A stretch of DNA of 39,227 nt, from contig PAHI01000054.1 of NCBI GenBank assembly GCA_002705575.1, positions 1 to 39,227 of the forward strand, read 5' to 3'. Both the position numbers and the translations under genes were made by a program. The notes under the pieces are model-generated. The model did not search any database, had not been told where the DNA came from, and saw only the letters and a program-made list of their open reading frames with translations. Origin of the DNA: Fidelibacterota bacterium (GTDB lineage Bacteria > Marinisomatota > Marinisomatia > SCGC-AAA003-L08 > GCA-002719095). Shown piece by piece: positions 8,455-18,375 of this stretch. Position 1 is the stretch's first letter; each line of letters starts with the position of its first letter.

Positions 8455-9266
8455 TGACACTCTCCTGCGCATATTTCAATAATATCTTGATATTCAAGCA
8501 CATCAATAAATCCTTTTTGATCCTTTACTTCAAATTTTACCTTGAAAGTTCCAAAGCCACCACATACGGTAGAAGTCTGAATAGGTTTCATTGGTATTTC
8601 TACCTTATACACATATTGACTTAATGAATTTAAGCCAATGTAATTCAATTCCCAAGTTGGATCAAAAGCATACTCCTGATCTACAACTTGTTCATAAACA
8701 CAATCACCATCTATCATTTCTGCATTATAAAAATCTACTTTTTTTATATAAAATCTTATGTAATCAATATCTTGCCTACCATCCTCATCTTCAATAGCAA
8801 TAACCATTTTAAAAAGAGTTTCCAAATTATCACTTAAAGAGTGAGTTAAAGGTATATTAGGATACGTTGAATCAACCACAATTAACGGAGCATTAAAATT
8901 GATATCATATACAATTTCATCAATAATATTATCATCATCTTTTAAATTAATAAAAAGAACGTAGAGGTTGTCCTGGTATGCAATATTATCAATAAGAACA
9001 GAATAAATACCATTGCCCTGAATTATATCATTATCCTCATTGTCAATAACTGTATAAAAATCTAAATCTATAGGATCAAGCTTTAACTCCAAACTAGAAT
9101 GACTAATTTCTTTTGTATCAATTTGGATGAATAAAGATTGCTCATCTACATTATAAAACCAATCAACAGACTCTTTATTAAAATCATTAGTAACAACAGA
9201 ATCAATAATATCGGTTGTACATGAACAAATAAATAAAAATAACATATACATACTAGTTTTATTCAT
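8451..9266 (-). CDS. Outer-membrane or periplasmic lipoprotein of unknown function
   Basis: 271 residues. The N-terminus has a hydrophobic segment and a lipobox I-C-S-C with the acylated Cys at 16, so it is a probable lipoprotein. The rest is acidic and beta-rich, with two Ig-like segments: about 30-125, and 130-260, the latter containing EDEDGRQDIDYIRFYI and VKFEVKDQKGFID. The second resembles a fibronectin- or cadherin-like domain. Four Cys remain in the mature part (CVYE, STVCGG, ICAGEC). Its ATG overlaps the prmA stop (TAATG). Its place between prmA and the T9SS propeller protein suggests a cell-surface accessory, but I recognise no family. Confidence 0.65.
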   Translation of the reverse strand: MNKTSMYMLFLFICSCTTDIIDSVVTNDFNKESVDWFYNVDEQSLFIQIDTKEISHSSLELKLDPIDLDFYTVIDNEDNDIIQGNGIYSVLIDNIAYQDNLYVLFINLKDDDNIIDEIVYDINFNAPLIVVDSTYPNIPLTHSLSDNLETLFKMVIAIEDEDGRQDIDYIRFYIKKVDFYNAEMIDGDCVYEQVVDQEYAFDPTWELNYIGLNSLSQYVYKVEIPMKPIQTSTVCGGFGTFKVKFEVKDQKGFIDVLEYQDIIEICAGECQ

Positions 9267-10093
9267 TATAAATCAGCCTCTTTTCTTATAACTAGAGAAA
9301 TCCATTCATCCATTTGCATTAAACTTTCAGAGCAATAACCATTCAAAGCATCTTGAATAAAACTAGAATCAATATCTAAAAGACCTGCAACTATTAAAAT
9401 TGCTGAAGAATTAGACTCTTGATAAGACTTTAATATTTTTAAAATATTATTCCTGTCTATATTTGCAAGAATAACATCATAATTATAATTGGAGTAATCA
9501 CCAACATCTTCAATAGAAAAATTAATATCTTTAATTTTGTTTAAATTGCAATTCTTTTTGAAATTTTCTCTACAAATTAAATCGTTGTCAATAGCATCAA
9601 CAATCCTGCTACCCATAAGTTTTGCAGTGATCGATAACACACCACTACCACAACCCACATCTAGTATTTTTTTATATTTACCAATGTCATATTTTATCAT
9701 TTGACGAATCATTAGCTGCGTAGACTGGTGGTGCCCTGTACCAAATGCCATTGCAGGAAAAATTTTAACAACCAGTGGATTTTTATATTCATTCTGATCC
9801 CAATCAGGAATAATTACAACTTTTTCATCTATACTTACAGGCTTAAAATATTTCTTCCAATTTGTCATCCAATTTTCTGACTTAATAATTTTCCAATTAT
9901 AGTCTATATTATATTTTTTATCTAATTTTAAAACAATATCATTAACCACTTTTTTATGTTTTAATAAAAAATACATAATAACTTCTTGATCTAAATACTG
10001 ATTCCCTAAACTATACTGCTCAAAATAACTCGAAATTATACTTTGATCTAATTGATTTGTATTAATATTTAACGATGTCCAGGAATTACTCAT
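9266..10093 (-). CDS. prmA: Ribosomal protein L11 methyltransferase
   Basis: 275 residues. PrmA trimethylates ribosomal protein L11 with S-adenosylmethionine. Visible family motifs are ENWMTNWKKYFKP (linker to the catalytic domain, about 78-90), FPAMAFGTGHHQST (about 112-125), the SAM-binding LDVGCGSGVLSI (about 143-154) and DVILANI, the NPPF-like catalytic site. The N-terminal substrate-recognition domain is short and divergent. It overlaps the upstream cyclase-like gene by eight bases and the lipoprotein gene by one. A housekeeping gene inside a secretion operon is odd but has no sign of recent transfer, with the same AT-rich codon use as its neighbours. Confidence 0.9.
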   Translation of the reverse strand: MSNSWTSLNINTNQLDQSIISSYFEQYSLGNQYLDQEVIMYFLLKHKKVVNDIVLKLDKKYNIDYNWKIIKSENWMTNWKKYFKPVSIDEKVVIIPDWDQNEYKNPLVVKIFPAMAFGTGHHQSTQLMIRQMIKYDIGKYKKILDVGCGSGVLSITAKLMGSRIVDAIDNDLICRENFKKNCNLNKIKDINFSIEDVGDYSNYNYDVILANIDRNNILKILKSYQESNSSAILIVAGLLDIDSSFIQDALNGYCSESLMQMDEWISLVIRKEADL

Positions 10094-10988
10094 ATGTATC
10101 CATATTATATATAAACTCAGAAAGAACGCTTCCCACTACATGCAAACTATACTGTGATGTGTTATCAGGTATATCATTTATTGTATGCCAATATTTATAA
10201 TCCATATCTATGATATTAATTGAAGGGATTTTTGTTTCCATTGAAAATGATATATGATCATCTATAATTGAAGGACCCATATCCCATACAAAAAACTCTC
10301 CATACCCCATCATGGAAGCAATATTCCATACATGATTCATTAATTCAGGAGCCATTTGATAAGAATTTCTTTCCATTTTAATCTTTAAATCTTTATCTGC
10401 AACCATATCAACGCAAATACCAAATAAAGGAAGGTTTTGAGGATAACTTTGACTAAACAATCTTGATCCTATAGCCCATGTATCCGTACTTCCATAGGTC
10501 CCCATATCTTCTGCATCTGTAAATAAAAAATCAACACCTAAATTATTAAGCTTCTTCTTTTCCAGCTGGTCGATTATCCCAAGCAGAACTGCAACTCCAC
10601 TAGCTCCATCATTTGCTCCAAGTACTGGCTTATCATGATTTAATGGATTTGGATCTTTATCTGCAAACCTTCTAGTATCCCAATGAGCCATAAACAACAC
10701 TCTCTTATTTAACTTTGGATTAATTCTAGCAAAAATATTATATATTTTAACACTGTCTGCTGTTAACGGATCTTTGATTAAATGTTCATCAATCAATACA
10801 TCTTTAGAATATTTTGAAAGCTCATTAAAAAGATAATCTTTATATTTTTCATGCCCCTCACTACCAGGATATCGAGGACCAAAAGAACATTGCTCTAATA
10901 TTGAATCATATGCTTTCTTGGAATCAAAGCCAGAATAACTTGAAATCGCAAGACTAAAAAATAATATTATTAAATAAAATCTCATCAT
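10086..10988 (-). CDS. M28-family glutaminyl-peptide cyclotransferase (glutaminyl cyclase)-like enzyme
   Basis: 300 residues with an N-terminal signal peptide (about 1-19), so exported. Motifs match M28-type glutaminyl cyclases: AHWDTRRFADKDPNP (101-115), PVLGANDGASG with Asp127 as likely zinc ligand, FTDAEDMG with Glu160 as likely acid/base and Asp161 as zinc ligand, VDMVAD (Asp194), IIDDHISF (Asp243/244) and YWHTINDIPDN with Trp267 and His268 as zinc ligand. The DDHxxF and WHTxxD pair is shared with animal glutaminyl cyclase. These enzymes convert N-terminal Gln to pyroglutamate. The ATG overlaps the sprA stop (ATGA), and SprA itself is predicted to start with Gln after signal cleavage. An M28 aminopeptidase is the alternative. 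Confidence 0.78.
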   Translation of the reverse strand: MMRFYLIILFFSLAISSYSGFDSKKAYDSILEQCSFGPRYPGSEGHEKYKDYLFNELSKYSKDVLIDEHLIKDPLTADSVKIYNIFARINPKLNKRVLFMAHWDTRRFADKDPNPLNHDKPVLGANDGASGVAVLLGIIDQLEKKKLNNLGVDFLFTDAEDMGTYGSTDTWAIGSRLFSQSYPQNLPLFGICVDMVADKDLKIKMERNSYQMAPELMNHVWNIASMMGYGEFFVWDMGPSIIDDHISFSMETKIPSINIIDMDYKYWHTINDIPDNTSQYSLHVVGSVLSEFIYNMDTYE

Positions 10989-13900
10989 CCTTGAATTTTT
11001 ATATTAATAGTAAACCCAAAATCATTCTCTTTTGTTTTACCTGTTGTCAAGTCGTTTGTCAAAATGTAATTATAAAAAACTGTTCCATTTACATATTTTG
11101 TAAAATTATAATTTAAATTAGGTTTAAAACTAAACACCGTTGATCGAGACTGAGTATTAAAATCACTTAAGTCATTAACTATTTGAGTCGTTAAAAGAGT
11201 ATAGTTTTGTTCCCAGTCAACATTTAAAGCAAAACTAATAGTATTAGACAGCCTGCCAAAAAAAGGCATTACCATACCATCGGATCTGCTGAATTCAATT
11301 TTACTATTAATTCCATTTTTATACACTCTTTCTGTTGAAGTACCTTCATTATCTATATCAACAGAATGCTTCAAACTCAACTCTAAACGAATAGGATTTG
11401 CACCTTTAGTACGTGCATCTAACTTTATTAATGGAGAAAAGTTAATAGAGAAATCTTTCCTCTGAATCTCTTCATCAATAAAATTTTCTACCATTTGTCC
11501 TTTGTAATTATGAGAAAATTTGAATGTTTTGAAATACTCTTTAATAAATTTATTTTTTTCAAGTCCATTCCATGTGACTCCCCATGATATCATAGGGAAA
11601 CCTTCATCACCTCTAACGCCTAAAGGTAAAAAGGAAACAGTTCTGCTTGAATCGGGTAAACTAGCAGACTGAATACCCTTTGATGTTTTATTTTTGAATT
11701 CTATGTTTGTAATAGAAACATTCGGCACGAATGTCAAAGTAGGAAGCGTCATTTTAAATTCTCTATCAAAATCATGAGCATACGAATTTATCCGATCATT
11801 CTGACTATATCTGATTTTTTCAGGAGTCCCAGTCAACCCTAACCTAAAGTTATAATCTATAAATTGGCTAGGATCAATATTTGAAAAGTTATGCCTAGTA
11901 TTATAACTGTACTTAAATGTGATTTTTGATATCCTAGAAGCATAACTGTGCAACTTTTCAAATGTTTTTTTTATAAATTCATTTTCAATATCCTTAAAAA
12001 TTGGCTCAGATTTATTTGTTGATCGATTTCTACTATTTCTACCTGTTCTATTATTCCTTGCGCTACTTGATTGAGGCTTGTAAAAGACTCCAATAAAATC
12101 TTTTGGATTAAAATTAAAAACTGACTCAATATAAGTTTTGTTTTCAACAGTTGCTGATGGATTTTCATCTGATTCATTATTTATATTCCATTTATAGTAG
12201 GGATTATATTTAAAAGATGGAGATAGCCAATCTAATATGTCAGGAGAAAAAGAATTATTTAAATCTTCTGTAAGACTCTTTACTAATCCTGGAGAAAAGC
12301 TTTTAAATAAATCGGTCTTTGATTTAGAATACTTATCCATAAAAAAATCTAAATCGCTACTAACGTTTTTCTTATATCTTGAAAATACATTATCTGTAAA
12401 TTTATAATCTAATGAATAAGCTCTACTCATAGACAAATCATATGTATTTGTTTCTGTGCCACTTCTCATCATTTTATTTTGATTTGCCTCTGAAAGATTC
12501 ATACTTGTAGAAAGTTTTTCAGGTGAAAAATAAAACTTAGTATTAGATATAGACTCGCCAATTAAAGGTATCTCCTTAAATTTTTTGAAAGGTACAACGT
12601 AATTACCCTTATCAAAATTATACGAATAATTAATTGATCCATTAGTATTCTTAACTTTATCTTCATTGATAGTTACTGATGAATTTCTTTTTTTAATAAC
12701 TGAATAATTTAGAGATATCCTATCTAGAGTAGACCTTAATATCCAATTATCACTTTTTGTAGATTTGTTAAAAGAAGTACTAAATGAAAGTGTTCTATTG
12801 ATTGATTTTATTGAATCAGGTATAGTTCTTTGACTTTCTCCTTGAGTCAAAACATCTGGACGAGAAGGATAATATTTAGGAGTTCTAATCATAGAACTCA
12901 AGGACACATTTAATGGAACTTTTAACCCCCATTTTGAAGGCAAAAATAAATCAGGGTTAAATTTTGATTGCAAAGAGAAAAATTGCTCAGAATCTCCAGT
13001 CCCTAATCTTTCTTCCAGCCTATGAAAATCAGCATCTTCATTTTTATATTCAGCGTTTACACTTAAAAGATTTGAAAAATCAAGAGAAGTTTTAAGCCTA
13101 AATGCCTCTCCTTTCTCTTTTTTAACTCCAGTTAACCTTAATTCGTTAATATAAACTTTTCCATAAACCTTATTATCAGCGTTATTAACAACCCCAACTG
13201 TAATATATTCAATTCTATTAATAGCAGGTTCACCTTTAATTATAAACTCAGAACAATTATTGCAAACATCCTCAATATCACTTGACGAATCATCCCAAAA
13301 CCAGTAGTTTTCTTCTGAATTATACTCTGCAGGATAATCAAAAATATTATTCCCATTATAGTCTTCTAAGGGTTCTCCTTGTTGCCACTTACCATCAAGC
13401 TCTAAACCTGAATTTATAGAAAGATCTTGGTCATCTTCTTTAGGGTTATAAACTGTTAAAAAAGGATTAGAAAATTGAACTGACTTAAAATCATCTCCAT
13501 TTGGATCTTCTATAGTACATATATCGCAACTAGTTTTTGCACCTGGGCCATAAAAATCCCAATGAATAGGACCACAAATTCTTGCGCCTGAATCTGATAT
13601 ATATTCAAAAAATATTTCTCCTTCATTATCTATTGCTTCAGAATATAAATCTAAATATAAATCTTCTTCTAAATATCCTCCGTAAGGAAAATCTTCATTA
13701 TCAAAACATCCATTCTCATATAGACTAAAAACTCCATCTTTACCTGTATCTTCAAAAGTATCTAAAGATTTAATATTCAACTTATACCGTGTTAACTCAT
13801 CCATATTTATTTTAATATGATTATCTGAATCCCATTGATATTTAATAGGCTGCCTTAACTCATAAAACTGATCATCTTTACCTAACCTAAACAATAAATC

Positions 13901-16900
13901 AACATCTGAAAGATTTTGATTTACCCAATCAATGCCGTCTAAAGTGTCAATAGGACTACCATAGACAAACATTTCCATAAAATTATATGCAAAAAAATTG
14001 TTTTTATTATCATTGTTCAAATTTGTTAATACTTTTTTTATTGCAATCATATTTTCCGGTTCGATTCCTCCAGTATTATTATCTCTAGGATAAAAATCTA
14101 AAACCAATGACTGTTCTTTTAATCTAATGCCTGTATATTGATCATATTCTCCCTGAACTCCTGGGGGCTCAAAATAACTAGAATTATCTTGAGTGTTAAT
14201 AACTGTAATAGCAAATGATGAATCAGGCTCAAAAGAATCATAAGCTATATTGTCAATACTACTTTTACCAAGTTCTTTCCACTCATTACCTACAATATCT
14301 ATTTTTGCTATTTTCAACATATTATCACCGCTAAACTCTAACTGCTCATCATTAACATCATCATAATTCACCCATAATCTCATAGATCTAACTTCATCCC
14401 AATCAACTGCAGATACTTCAGATGAAATTGAGTTTTTAGAAAACTCCGATAATAATATTCTATAAAGTTTCCAACCCGTAGCAAGCCCACTATCATAATA
14501 AGTCTGATTTTCTAAATTATTATTAGATGATAAATTGAGTTTATACGTAAAGTAATCATTGTCTATATCTAAGCTATTATCATTATCTAAATCTTCTGAA
14601 TCTGGGTATCTATATTCTGAAGACAATCCATTACCCTCAGTTCCATTAATTTGACTATAATCATCTGAATATTGCTCAAAATACCAGTTGTCATCATTAG
14701 GATCATCACCTTCAACCTCATCATCAACCGTACACAAATCTGGATAGTCACATGTACACCCACCTAAACCATCTTCATATTGATCTGGGCATCCATCTAG
14801 ACCAACATCTTCTGAATCACTTAGAATACCGTCTCCTAAACCTGGACCATATATATCTTCATCCTCAGAATCTAACAATCCATTATTATTCATATCTTCA
14901 CTTATAAAACCAATATCTATATTAAGAACCATATTACTATCTTCAACTGATTCATCATTTAACCATATGTCTAAATACTTACTTTGACTTTGATCAAAAT
15001 CACTAGAATATAATTGAGTTGTTATACCATTCCATTTGGATTGCTCACTATCATCAGTTTGAAAAACAATTATTTTAGCCGTTGTATTATTTGCTTCATT
15101 AGAAACCTCTTGTTGTGGCCAAATATCTTGAGTGCTTATATCTACGAAAGGATTATACCAATCTAATTTACCTCGATCACCAACTAAAAGGAGATCTCCT
15201 TCTAAAATAGGGGGAGAAGACTTTTTCCAATATCTTTGTATAATACTTGGAGAACTTGTTCTTTTAGAGGACTCAAAATCATCTAAAAAAGCCTCACCTA
15301 TAGGATTTGGGTTAGGAGAAACTTGAGCATACTCTCCTTCTAAAAAAATACTAGAAGGTTTGTTCGTATCAATAAATGGCAATACGTTTACAGCATCTGT
15401 TAGAGCAGGTAATTTCCTATCATACTTACCTGATAAATTCCAAATAAAATTTCTCATTGGTTCATACCCAAAATCAACTCTTTCATCAACAATACTTTGA
15501 TTATAATAATAAAGTCCACCATTAAAATAATCATTGTCACTGTAATCATATTTAAAATGTAATCCTGCTAAAAGTTTTTGATCAAAAGATAATAATTCGT
15601 TTTCTTCATATGTAATCTCAAGATTTGCAGTAGGATCTAGAGCCTCTTGATTAATAAGATTTAGAGAGCCCGTAAAATAATCAATTGAATAATCCGTTCC
15701 TTTAATTAAACTTCTCCCATTTAATCTTACAGTTTCACTGCCTTCAACAATCATAAACCCTAAATCAATTGAAGAGCTCCTTAAAGACTGAGAATTCTTT
15801 ACTTTTATAATAAACTCATGTTCTCCAATTATTGTTTGACTATTTGTTGAAAAATACATAGCTGGCCCAGTGCTGCCTTCTGAAAACTCACTTTGAAAAA
15901 TTGAAAAAGGATCATCATCAACATTCAAAGGAGTATTTAACAGCTGTCCAATATCTTGCACATTTGTACCCCACTGTGGATTCTCATTTCCATCTATTTG
16001 TTCATAAGCAAAAGGTAAATGTGCAGGAAAAAACAACTCACCATATTGAGCGTTAACAATACTTGGGAATTGAGAATCTATAATGCCATCTCCAGATAAT
16101 AAATTATTACCATTTTGATCTTTACTATCTAATTTGAATAAACTTAAAAATGAATTCTTGTTATTTATCTCACTATGTGTTTGCTCTTCTAAAGTTCCAC
16201 CTACATAAGCTATTTCAACATCCAATTCATCTAGATTAATATTAGAACCTCCTAAAGCATACACATTTTTAAACATTAGTGGCCATGTAGGAGAATTTGG
16301 AGTTGATTGACCTTGAGCTTTTATTAATTTCATTTTTATTTTAGAATCAGAGTCTGAATTTAGATTTTGCAAATAATCATCATAAAAAATTGTATTAGTA
16401 GGATATGGATTTGAGCCTGAATAAGGAGATATACTGCCCCCTTCAAGAGTTCCTATTTCATATGAAATACCTACAATATCTTGGGAACTCAAAGATTTAA
16501 AACGTACATAGCCAAGTATTTGGTCAATTTCATAATCTACGCCTTGCTCCAATCTTATCCAGGCACCTTCTTCTTTATAAGAGCTCTCATCTGAAGGATT
16601 TAAGTAGGCTACACCTGGTGCAATACCAGAGTCTACGTTTACGACTCTTTTGAATAATTCAAACTTATAAACAACATATTCTGGATAATAAATATGCTGC
16701 AAGTCTTCATTCAAAGGGTAGTAATTATTTTTAAACGACTCATCAATAAAAAAGTATCGATCTTTGATAAAATTATAATCTGTTATGTAGGACCCAGAAG
16801 AACTTTCACCTGGACTGAATGTTTGAGAAGCTTTTTTAACTTTTTGTCTTGATACTATACCTTGCATTTCTAATGGACCAAAACGATTCACCATTTTAAT

Positions 16901-17734
16901 CCCAAAAAGTCCCTCACTTTTACCGCTACCGACATTAACAAATTGAGTTGATGGTAAATTAAGACTAATATTTCCTGCTTGTACTTCTTGAATAATTTGA
17001 TTGTCTTCACCGTCGTAGGTTATTGTCATATTATTTTGCCAATCAAAATCTGCCTCAGAATCTTGTTTAACTTTAACTGTCAACTTATCCCCTACTTTAC
17101 CCTCGACATTAAAGCGCTGTGTTTGATTAATATCAAGATCCCAGCTCTTGCTTTCATTTGAATTCAGATTTACCAAATCTTTATCTTCAAAAATAAGCTT
17201 CCCACTAATTGAAATATTACCATCAATATTAAGCGCTAAATTGGTGCCTGCAATATCTTGACTAACTAATGTCAAGGATTTGGAGCCATAGTTTTTACCT
17301 ATAGATATTTGGTTTATTCTTTTAATAGCTTCTTTATGAAATTTCTCTCTAAACTTAGCATTTAAAGCTCTTGGTTTATAATAATCATAACTTATAACAA
17401 CAGGATATTTTATATCTATATCTCCATGTTTTTCATAAACCATAAAACAACCATCAATTAAGGATACTTCATTTTTTCTTTTATATTTTCTTAATTTGTT
17501 GTTAATCCTTAGCAGTAAACCTGTTGAACTACTATCTCCTTTATATAAATATGATTTTTTATACTTTTTGAATGGATCTGTGAAACTATCATTAATATAA
17601 TCATAATCAAAGATACTAAATGAATGCACATCTCCTGATTGAGTAAAAGAAAAATTTATCCCAATGATAAAAAAGAGGCTTGCCAACACGAAGCGCTGAC
17701 AAGAGCATATTATTTTTATTATAGCCTTAAGCAC
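10985..17734 (-). CDS. sprA: SprA (Sov) family T9SS outer-membrane translocon protein
   Basis: 2249 residues, close to the usual 2300-2500 for SprA, which forms the very large single-chain beta-barrel pore of the type IX secretion system. A GTG start is used; the signal peptide ends at about FSFT, leaving Gln32 at +1. The N-terminal region has the SprA pattern SISGKLIFEDKD, VEGKVGDKLTVKVKQDSE and WQNNMTITYDGEDNQIIQEV. A segment rich in acidic Asn/Asp turns (DMNNNGLLDSEDED, EDVGLDGCPDQYEDG) lies near residue 960-1020, where SprA proteins carry an EDVGLDG stretch. The C-terminal third is long amphipathic strands. It lies 17 bases after rdgB and is coupled to the cyclase-like gene. PorV and Plug partners are expected; the two barrels downstream fit the first. 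Confidence 0.9.
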   Translation of the reverse strand: MLKAIIKIICSCQRFVLASLFFIIGINFSFTQSGDVHSFSIFDYDYINDSFTDPFKKYKKSYLYKGDSSSTGLLLRINNKLRKYKRKNEVSLIDGCFMVYEKHGDIDIKYPVVISYDYYKPRALNAKFREKFHKEAIKRINQISIGKNYGSKSLTLVSQDIAGTNLALNIDGNISISGKLIFEDKDLVNLNSNESKSWDLDINQTQRFNVEGKVGDKLTVKVKQDSEADFDWQNNMTITYDGEDNQIIQEVQAGNISLNLPSTQFVNVGSGKSEGLFGIKMVNRFGPLEMQGIVSRQKVKKASQTFSPGESSSGSYITDYNFIKDRYFFIDESFKNNYYPLNEDLQHIYYPEYVVYKFELFKRVVNVDSGIAPGVAYLNPSDESSYKEEGAWIRLEQGVDYEIDQILGYVRFKSLSSQDIVGISYEIGTLEGGSISPYSGSNPYPTNTIFYDDYLQNLNSDSDSKIKMKLIKAQGQSTPNSPTWPLMFKNVYALGGSNINLDELDVEIAYVGGTLEEQTHSEINNKNSFLSLFKLDSKDQNGNNLLSGDGIIDSQFPSIVNAQYGELFFPAHLPFAYEQIDGNENPQWGTNVQDIGQLLNTPLNVDDDPFSIFQSEFSEGSTGPAMYFSTNSQTIIGEHEFIIKVKNSQSLRSSSIDLGFMIVEGSETVRLNGRSLIKGTDYSIDYFTGSLNLINQEALDPTANLEITYEENELLSFDQKLLAGLHFKYDYSDNDYFNGGLYYYNQSIVDERVDFGYEPMRNFIWNLSGKYDRKLPALTDAVNVLPFIDTNKPSSIFLEGEYAQVSPNPNPIGEAFLDDFESSKRTSSPSIIQRYWKKSSPPILEGDLLLVGDRGKLDWYNPFVDISTQDIWPQQEVSNEANNTTAKIIVFQTDDSEQSKWNGITTQLYSSDFDQSQSKYLDIWLNDESVEDSNMVLNIDIGFISEDMNNNGLLDSEDEDIYGPGLGDGILSDSEDVGLDGCPDQYEDGLGGCTCDYPDLCTVDDEVEGDDPNDDNWYFEQYSDDYSQINGTEGNGLSSEYRYPDSEDLDNDNSLDIDNDYFTYKLNLSSNNNLENQTYYDSGLATGWKLYRILLSEFSKNSISSEVSAVDWDEVRSMRLWVNYDDVNDEQLEFSGDNMLKIAKIDIVGNEWKELGKSSIDNIAYDSFEPDSSFAITVINTQDNSSYFEPPGVQGEYDQYTGIRLKEQSLVLDFYPRDNNTGGIEPENMIAIKKVLTNLNNDNKNNFFAYNFMEMFVYGSPIDTLDGIDWVNQNLSDVDLLFRLGKDDQFYELRQPIKYQWDSDNHIKINMDELTRYKLNIKSLDTFEDTGKDGVFSLYENGCFDNEDFPYGGYLEEDLYLDLYSEAIDNEGEIFFEYISDSGARICGPIHWDFYGPGAKTSCDICTIEDPNGDDFKSVQFSNPFLTVYNPKEDDQDLSINSGLELDGKWQQGEPLEDYNGNNIFDYPAEYNSEENYWFWDDSSSDIEDVCNNCSEFIIKGEPAINRIEYITVGVVNNADNKVYGKVYINELRLTGVKKEKGEAFRLKTSLDFSNLLSVNAEYKNEDADFHRLEERLGTGDSEQFFSLQSKFNPDLFLPSKWGLKVPLNVSLSSMIRTPKYYPSRPDVLTQGESQRTIPDSIKSINRTLSFSTSFNKSTKSDNWILRSTLDRISLNYSVIKKRNSSVTINEDKVKNTNGSINYSYNFDKGNYVVPFKKFKEIPLIGESISNTKFYFSPEKLSTSMNLSEANQNKMMRSGTETNTYDLSMSRAYSLDYKFTDNVFSRYKKNVSSDLDFFMDKYSKSKTDLFKSFSPGLVKSLTEDLNNSFSPDILDWLSPSFKYNPYYKWNINNESDENPSATVENKTYIESVFNFNPKDFIGVFYKPQSSSARNNRTGRNSRNRSTNKSEPIFKDIENEFIKKTFEKLHSYASRISKITFKYSYNTRHNFSNIDPSQFIDYNFRLGLTGTPEKIRYSQNDRINSYAHDFDREFKMTLPTLTFVPNVSITNIEFKNKTSKGIQSASLPDSSRTVSFLPLGVRGDEGFPMISWGVTWNGLEKNKFIKEYFKTFKFSHNYKGQMVENFIDEEIQRKDFSINFSPLIKLDARTKGANPIRLELSLKHSVDIDNEGTSTERVYKNGINSKIEFSRSDGMVMPFFGRLSNTISFALNVDWEQNYTLLTTQIVNDLSDFNTQSRSTVFSFKPNLNYNFTKYVNGTVFYNYILTNDLTTGKTKENDFGFTINIKIQG

Positions 17735-17751
17735 AATTGTAACAATTCTCT

Positions 17752-18375
17752 CTAGGCCATCTCCTTATTTTTGTGGACAATAAATTCGGGGTAATTATCA
17801 TTTAGAGACTTTATTAAGTTTCTAATTGCTTTCCCTCGGTGTGATATTTCGTTTTTTTCAAGCATTGTCATTTCAGCAAAAGTTTTACCTATGTCAGGAA
17901 CAAAGAAAATCGGATCATAACCGAACCCATCTTCTCCTCTAGATTCTCTTGATATCTTACCTTTTACTACTCCCTCGACTATAAGTTCCTTTTTTTCATC
18001 CTTAAAAACCATTACAGTTTTAAATTGAGCAGTTCTATTTACAAAAGGAATTTTAGACATATCTTTCAATAATTTTTGAACATTATCATCATAACTACAA
18101 TTTTCGCCTGCATATCTAGCGGTATAAACTCCTGGCTGCCCATCAAGAGCATCAACTTCTAAACCTGTGTCGTCTGACAATACAGGAAGATTAGTTTTTT
18201 CAAATACTGTTCGAGCCTTAATAAGGGCATTATCAACTAACGTTTTTCCATCTTCAACTATTTCATCAATATCAACGAAATCATGCAATGATAAAACATC
18301 CCACTGAATACTAGAAAATGCTCTTTTAATTTCTAACAGTTTATCTTTATTATGTGTCGCTATAACTAGTTTCAT
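17752..18375 (-). CDS. rdgB: Non-canonical purine NTP pyrophosphatase (RdgB/HAM1)
   Basis: 207 residues, full length. The enzyme hydrolyses dITP, XTP and ITP to monophosphates, keeping deaminated purines out of DNA and RNA. Motifs seen are ATHNKDKLLEIKRAF (the family's N-terminal T/S-x-N-x-x-K motif), LSDDTGLEVDAL with the catalytic Asp pair, GQPGVYTARYAG, GEDGFGYDPIFFVP, and KNEISHRGKAI near the C-terminus. It is the first gene of the minus-strand run leading into sprA and lies back to back with tRNA-Phe, so the promoter for the operon is probably in 18376-18483. Confidence 0.95.
   Translation of the reverse strand: MKLVIATHNKDKLLEIKRAFSSIQWDVLSLHDFVDIDEIVEDGKTLVDNALIKARTVFEKTNLPVLSDDTGLEVDALDGQPGVYTARYAGENCSYDDNVQKLLKDMSKIPFVNRTAQFKTVMVFKDEKKELIVEGVVKGKISRESRGEDGFGYDPIFFVPDIGKTFAEMTMLEKNEISHRGKAIRNLIKSLNDNYPEFIVHKNKEMA

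Noticed and set aside
11971..12177. 68-codon frame within sprA on the same strand but another frame.
   Set aside because: It lies fully inside the sprA coding frame, which is intact; no ribosome site or recognisable protein.
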